Of a DNA stretch of 64,000 nt, positions 58,603 through 64,000 are shown one piece after another; position 1 is the first letter of the stretch; the number at the start of each line of letters is the position of its first letter. The translations under genes were made by a program, and so were the position numbers. The stretch covers positions 62,001 to 126,000 of the forward strand of contig NW_024068198.1 in NCBI RefSeq assembly GCF_009389715.1. Reading direction: 5' to 3'. This DNA is from Phoenix dactylifera (Eukaryota > Streptophyta > Magnoliopsida > Arecales > Arecaceae). Below the pieces are notes generated by a model, which had not been told where the DNA came from, searched no databases, and saw only the letters and a list, made by a program, of their open reading frames with translations.

Positions 58603-59683
58603 ATTGTGGCTGTACTGGGAAGCTAATGGTGATGGATGGGAATACATTGAAATCATATTGCTAGATTCTAAAGGAGGTAGGTTCAACGAACAAGCATCTC
58701 GTACAGCCCACTCAAAAAAGTTTGGGATAAGCTTTCACTTTTACTAGTTCTTGGCGAGCATGAATCATGTGGCTTATTTATTATGAAGGGGCATTTGATC
58801 AATGGATATGCTCCTAGGTTGCAAAGATTTAATAGATATGCTTTTCATATTAGTTATATACTCTGTAATAATTATTTAGGGAGTATAGTTTAGAAAGAAA
58901 TCACAGGGACCATGCTTTTTTCTTTTTTTCTCTTTTTCTGAAAAAGGGATTTTCTATAGTCCAAGAAAGGCTAAAAACGAGATTAGCTTTCCACATAGAA
59001 CCACTCTGTCCTAGTAAATTGGATGTCGGCTAGAATCACGATCAATAAGAATTTATCCGACTCTGTAACATATTCATACTCTTCTTTGTAAAAAAAAAAA
59101 AGAAGATTAAATTCATTTAGGACTCATTTGATTCGCTGGAAGAGAGGAGAGAAAAGTATAGTTAATAAAAAAAATGGAAGAAAGACCTCTTATTTCGCTG
59201 GAGTTTTTCACAAAAAAAAAAGGGAGTAGCATTTTCATAAAATAAGATTTTCATATTTTATAAAAAAAATCTATGAGGAATCTGAAAAAACTACTTTTCC
59301 ATCAGTTGGAAATTTAGATATGTAAGCCATCAAAATCTATAGATTCAAAATATAGGAACAATCTCTTGGATGTGGAGGAAAGCTAGTACATTTGTTCCTT
59401 CTCTGACTCAAAAGTGGCATGAGCTTTATATACCGTGATTTTTCTTATCTCAAGCCATTAGAGGAATTGCGACGTGTCCCTTGAAAAGTGGAATTGGAAT
59501 ATCTTAAAGCAATGAAGAAGGCATAAAGTTTCTATGGTCTTATTAGGGTGTTGAGGTACCCAGCTTTTGGATATGTTAGATCCACACATGTCCCATCTGT
59601 ATGCAGGATAATATAGCTACTTTATGAGCCAATATTTTCTAATTACCTTTGAGTTTTAAATGGATCGATCACGAATTGTTGTA

Positions 59684-60293
59684 TTAGGGGTACACATGAT
59701 TTCAAGTCAACCTGAAACTAAACCAAATTAGCCTCATTTGTTTTGATTGGTTTGGCCCTTCAGAAACCCAATTTTGATTAGTTTGCTTGCAGATCAAGAA
59801 CTAGGTAATTCAAACTAAATCTAACCAATGCATATTATTTAGTCTTGTAGATGGATCAATAAAACAGTGTATATATCAGCTATTTTATCATAGAGTAATA
59901 GTCTATTTTAACTTCTACTTTGTTATATAAAATGTTGGATTTTTTCTTGTTGTGACATGATATGAATAAATTTGTATTTTATTTTCTGAATTTGTTATTT
60001 TAAAATATTACACGAGAGTTTATTTATTGATCTATGTTTTTATATTATTTATTTTAAATATATTTTCTTGGATAAAATCAATAAATTGTTATATTGAATT
60101 TTTTTTTAAAAAAAAGAATTTCTAGGTAATCTAAGAGTCAACTTGAACCAACATGTCTTAGTTGCTTTGGTTTACTTCACTTCTAACCTTAATAAGTTTG
60201 GGATGGATTCGAAAGTTAACAACTAACTCCGATATTAGTTTGATTTTGGATTGACCTGGAACTTGAATTAACTAGACTCATGGTGCACCCCTA
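59684..60293. mobile_element. Possible hAT-like MITE with TAGGGGT ends
   Basis: The left end TAGGGGTACACATGA and the right end, reversed, TAGGGGTGCACCATGA match closely. About 610 bp, AT-rich, no coding frame. Flanking bases do not show a clear eight-base duplication, so the insertion is old or the borders are slightly off. Confidence 0.5.
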
Positions 60294-60847
60294 AGTAAAT
60301 TAAAAATTCAAAAGAAAGGAATTATATATATATATATATATTAAATTAATTCGTAAATAGTAGAAAATTACCTCGTGTAGTTCAGTTCTAGCTCTCTTAA
60401 AAAAATGTGTTATGTCATCTATCTTCTATATCTTGATAAATACATATCAATTTATCTCCAAAAGTGGTGAAGTCGGCTAGTTTTGCACTCCCCTTACAAA
60501 CAGAAGATTTTTTTAGCACCAGTCTTTGTTGGTGCCTCTCAAGTGTTTTGGCCTTGAGTAATTTAGAGTGCATGAGTCTATCTTCATTTCTCGCATAGAA
60601 CTACCAATAGACATTTAATAAATATAAACAAAATCTGACATCATAATATACTTAAATTTAACAGGTATACTTATTCATAGATTATGAATCAAAATCAATG
60701 GTATGGATTTTTATTCATAGATATATGTAATTGAAAAAATCAGGTGTAAATAGGCCAAGTCAAATCTGGACAAGGTTTAATTATAAATTTTCTCTGAAAT
60801 TTATATTTATTATACTTATATTTAATAATTTGTAAAATCTACACTTG

Positions 60848-60945
60848 CACTGAGTTAAATTAATAGCGTTAGTAAAACTGTTTACTTTATATAAAAAGTT
60901 GAAATTAATAGCACTGAGTTAAATTAATAGCGTTAGTAAATCAAG
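60848..60945. repeat. Short direct repeat, period about 62 bases
   Basis: CACTGAGTTAAATTAATAGC followed by GTTAGTAAA occurs twice, near 60850 and near 60912. Confidence 0.8.
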
Positions 60946-61189
60946 CACAGCGGATGATCTGCTGGGTGCAACTACAGAACTACTTGATGATGAATAAGTC
61001 TGCACACATCCTCAAATGTTCGGATTGCATGAATGGGGGCTCTTAGTCCTGACTTGCCCTTATTACGAAAGCAAAAGCCTACGCTAGCTTAAGATAGGTC
61101 TGCGCTTATTGCTTTAGTAGATAGAGAAAGCACTTTGCCATAAGGGAAGGAAAGAAATGGACTAATTATAGTAACGTTAGGAGAATACC

Positions 61190-62785
61190 CCTGCTGTCCC
61201 TTGCCTCTACCTTCTTGTGTATGCTTGGAAGCGGTAGGTTGGGGCATCTCTTATGAGAGTGAAAACTATAGGCTATCACTCAAAAGATTGAGAAGTTAAG
61301 TACATAGAACTTTTGTGTCATGATAAAATATTAAGTGTGGACTTGGTATGTAATCTAGATGTATCCTAGCATTTGTAAAGTGTCCCATAATTATATTTTT
61401 TTTTCAAGAACACCCATGGAGTATTTTTTAACATTATTTGTAATATATGCATGCCATTTATTAGCAATTTTCTTATTTTTTGTAGATTCTTTATATGCAT
61501 CCTTTACTTGCAATATCCCTAAGAACTATATTTAATCTCATCATTTTTCTCTAAGTCCATAGGTAATAATTTTATGTTCCGTTGGATGTTAACACAAGAA
61601 GATAGCTGTTAGTATCTTCCATAGATATTTCGACTATATATTCTCTATAATTAAATTATCTTTATATAAATAATACAGATAGGTCCTTGAAGTATAATTG
61701 TGCTAACAATATTTCTAAAAGTACTCTATAAAATTTTTGGTTGGTGGAACAAGAATAAGTGGATGGCCTAACCATAATAATATAGTTCCTTATATTTCTT
61801 GAATCGATTCTATTATTACATAATAAAATATCTGGAGCTACACATTGTACTCCAAATTTTTCATTTAGTATTGTAAATTTTAATATTTTGATATATTTCT
61901 TTAGTAGAACTTGTAAGGAAAAAAGTTATACAAAAGATTGTAAAGGTAAAAAGATCATGAAGACTAACAAGATGGAGAAAAGATCACCCTAGTGTCTCTT
62001 GCTTCTGCCTTCTTGTGTATGCTTGGAAGCAGTAGGTTAGGGCATATGTCATGAGAGCGAAAACTGTAGGCTATCACCCAAAAGATTGAGAAGTTAAGTG
62101 CATAGAACTTTTGTGTCATGATAAAATAATAAGTGTGGACTTGGTATGTAATCGAGATGTATCCTAGCATACGTAAAGTGTCCCATAATTATATATTTTT
62201 TTAAGAACACCCATGGAGTATTTTTTAACATTATTTGTAATATATGCATGCCATTTATTAGCAATTTTCATATTTTTTGTAGATTATTTATATGCATCCT
62301 TTACTCGCAATATCCCCAAGAACTATATTTAATCTCATCATTTTTCTCTAAGTCCATAGGTAATAATTTTATGTTCCTTTGGATGTTAATACAAGAAGGT
62401 AGCTGTTAGTGTCTTCTAGATATTTCGACTATATATTCTCTATAATTAATTATCTTTATATAAATAATATAGATAGGTTCTTGAAGTATAATTGTGCTAA
62501 CGATATTTTCAAAAGTACTCTATAAAATATTTGTTTGGCGGAACAAGAATAAGTGGATGGCTTAACCATAATTTTATAGTTCCTTATATTTCTTGAATCG
62601 ATTCTATTAGCACATAATAAAATATCAAGAGCTAGACATTGTAGTCCAAACTTTTCATTTAGTATTGTAAATTTTAATATTTTGATATATTTCTTTAGTA
62701 GAACTTGCAAAGGAAAAAGTTATACATAAGATTGTGAAGGCAAAAACATCATGAAGACTCACAAGATGATGGAGAAAAGATTATA
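61190..62785. repeat. Tandem duplication, two units of about 798 bp
   Basis: 61190-61987 and 61988-62785 align along their length with a start offset of 798. Both contain CTTCTTGTGTATGCTTGGAA near their start and AACAAGAATAAGTGGATGG late. Small substitutions and indels are scattered throughout, so the duplication is not fresh. No credible gene is inside. Confidence 0.85.
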
Positions 62786-64000
62786 TGGTGTACCTGGCTT
62801 TAAGTTTGCTACAGAATTAAAAGTTCTTTAATTATACTTGGCTTCAAGAAATACTCATTCACTCCAACTCAATTCTTGTAGCTTAGCAGTAGCTAAGTTT
62901 CAAGTTTTGGGAACAGTTGCAGTTAACTATATGAAATAGGAGAAAGGGGAAAGAGATTCTTTAGTTGATGTAACCTGAAAAGAGAGAATCTGGAGCAAAT
63001 ATTTTTAAAAAGAGGAGGAGAAGAATTGTAGAAAATAAAGCATGATTTTTATAATGTGTCAATGAAGTCACTTTATGAATGTTTCATAAGGAGGAAACCG
63101 ATTTTTTTTTTTCCTTTTTTTTGACACTTTGTTAAACAATAAAATAAGTTAATGCAATGTGTGGTTGCATATGGCATCCTCTTTTTTTTTTCATAGCATG
63201 CATCCTCTACATCTTAAGTTGTAACATATGCCATGCCTGAACACCCAATCAGAGGTATGTTATTCTCATTTGTTTCTATGTATCCAATTTATATGTACCA
63301 GCTGACTATAACTATACGTAAATGTTTGCTTATGCTTGCTAGTGCTCACATATATCTGATTTATTATCCTTTCTTGTAAATGAATCTCTTCTTAAATTTG
63401 AATACTTGCACTAGCCGGATAGGATTGATGCTATAATATTGCTTTATTACCAAAGCTCTCAACAGCTGCCGTTGAAGTACTTTATTTCCTTTATTTACAG
63501 TCAGTTCTATTTCTAAGCATAGCTTAAAAATATCGAGAGAGTGAGATCAGAGTGTTGTTTTATGACAATTTTATTTCAAACCTTATGGTTATCTTGCTAC
63601 CTTGGTGTTACCATGTGAAGGCCGTCTTTGAAATTGGGAACAAAGAAAGCTAGTTAATCAATCACGATCATCTTTGTTTGGTGTAATAATTGAGAATAAG
63701 CGATGTGTACACGATTTGCCATTCATGTGCTATAGCGGATCAGCTCGATCATAACGATCGTATCAAATATGGATGGCAGCGATGGTAAACAGGTGTTTGC
63801 CAATCGAGCACGAACAGACATGGTACGACGACTTCAGCAGCGTCCGTGACATGGCAATGTTAGATTAGTTTCCCCGTTTGCATGCAAAGAAAGTAAAACA
63901 AAAATAGTTGTGGTTCTACATCTAGAATTCTCTACAATGCACTATTTGCATTGCAGAGTATATTTGATACCCATCTATCCATCGACGATGACCGCCGAAT

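Larger units (their letters stand above)
51717..64000. other. Gene-free distal region
   Basis: After the GASA promoter there is no frame with a recognisable domain for 12 kb. The sequence is AT-rich and carries TA microsatellites, hAT-like MITEs, repeat remains (for example GTACCG-like words at 53060-53160), a 60-base direct repeat near 60850-60940 and a tandem duplication of about 0.8 kb. Genes with very short exons could be missed by eye. Confidence 0.5.

Overview
This is a stretch of plant nuclear DNA. The genes have introns, the families are plant-specific (CLE peptide, GASA/snakin, DYW-type PPR, PMT methyltransferase, chloroplast DEG protease), and the gaps between genes are AT-rich and full of transposon remains. 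The very GC-rich 5' part of the PPR gene, falling to ordinary GC further down, suggests a monocot. A palm-like genome is plausible but not proven.

Layout: (1) 1-8146 is a Ty1/Copia LTR retrotransposon on the minus strand. Its far LTR is cut by the window edge. The two LTR parts that can be compared are identical, yet pol is broken by a frameshift. (2) 8675-13764 (-) is a six-exon methyltransferase gene of the PMT2 type (616 aa after splicing). The retrotransposon sits about 530 bp past its stop codon. (3) 18566-30799 (+) is a 13-exon chloroplast lumen protease of the DEG8 type (461 aa). Its introns are swollen by insertions, including an array of about two dozen GAGTCGACTC palindromes and a GGTACC-rich MITE. 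(4) 37743-38024 (+) is a single-exon CLE45-type signalling peptide. (5) 39026-40818 (-) is a two-exon GT47 glycosyltransferase of the ARAD type. (6) 46802-48931 (+) is an intronless DYW-class PPR protein with a Tourist-like MITE just downstream. (7) 50666-51716 (-) is a four-exon GASA/snakin cysteine-rich peptide. (8) 51717-64000 has no gene I can support. It holds MITEs, TA microsatellites and a tandem duplication of about 0.8 kb.

The genes are independent nuclear genes, not an operon. PMT2 and DEG8 are divergently transcribed about 4.8 kb apart. PMT2 and ARAD-type enzymes both act in the Golgi on cell-wall polysaccharides, and DEG8 and the PPR protein both act in organelles. I see no evidence that these pairings mean more than chance.

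The most unusual signal is in the untranslated leader of the Copia element. Four hairpins share one constant core and loop (about 20 nt), but their outer arms differ in sequence and are still complementary. The mismatches inside them become G-U pairs only on the element's sense strand. A second, duplicated fold of about 130 nt between these hairpins and the primer binding site also shows compensatory and wobble changes. This looks like a conserved RNA structure of the element.
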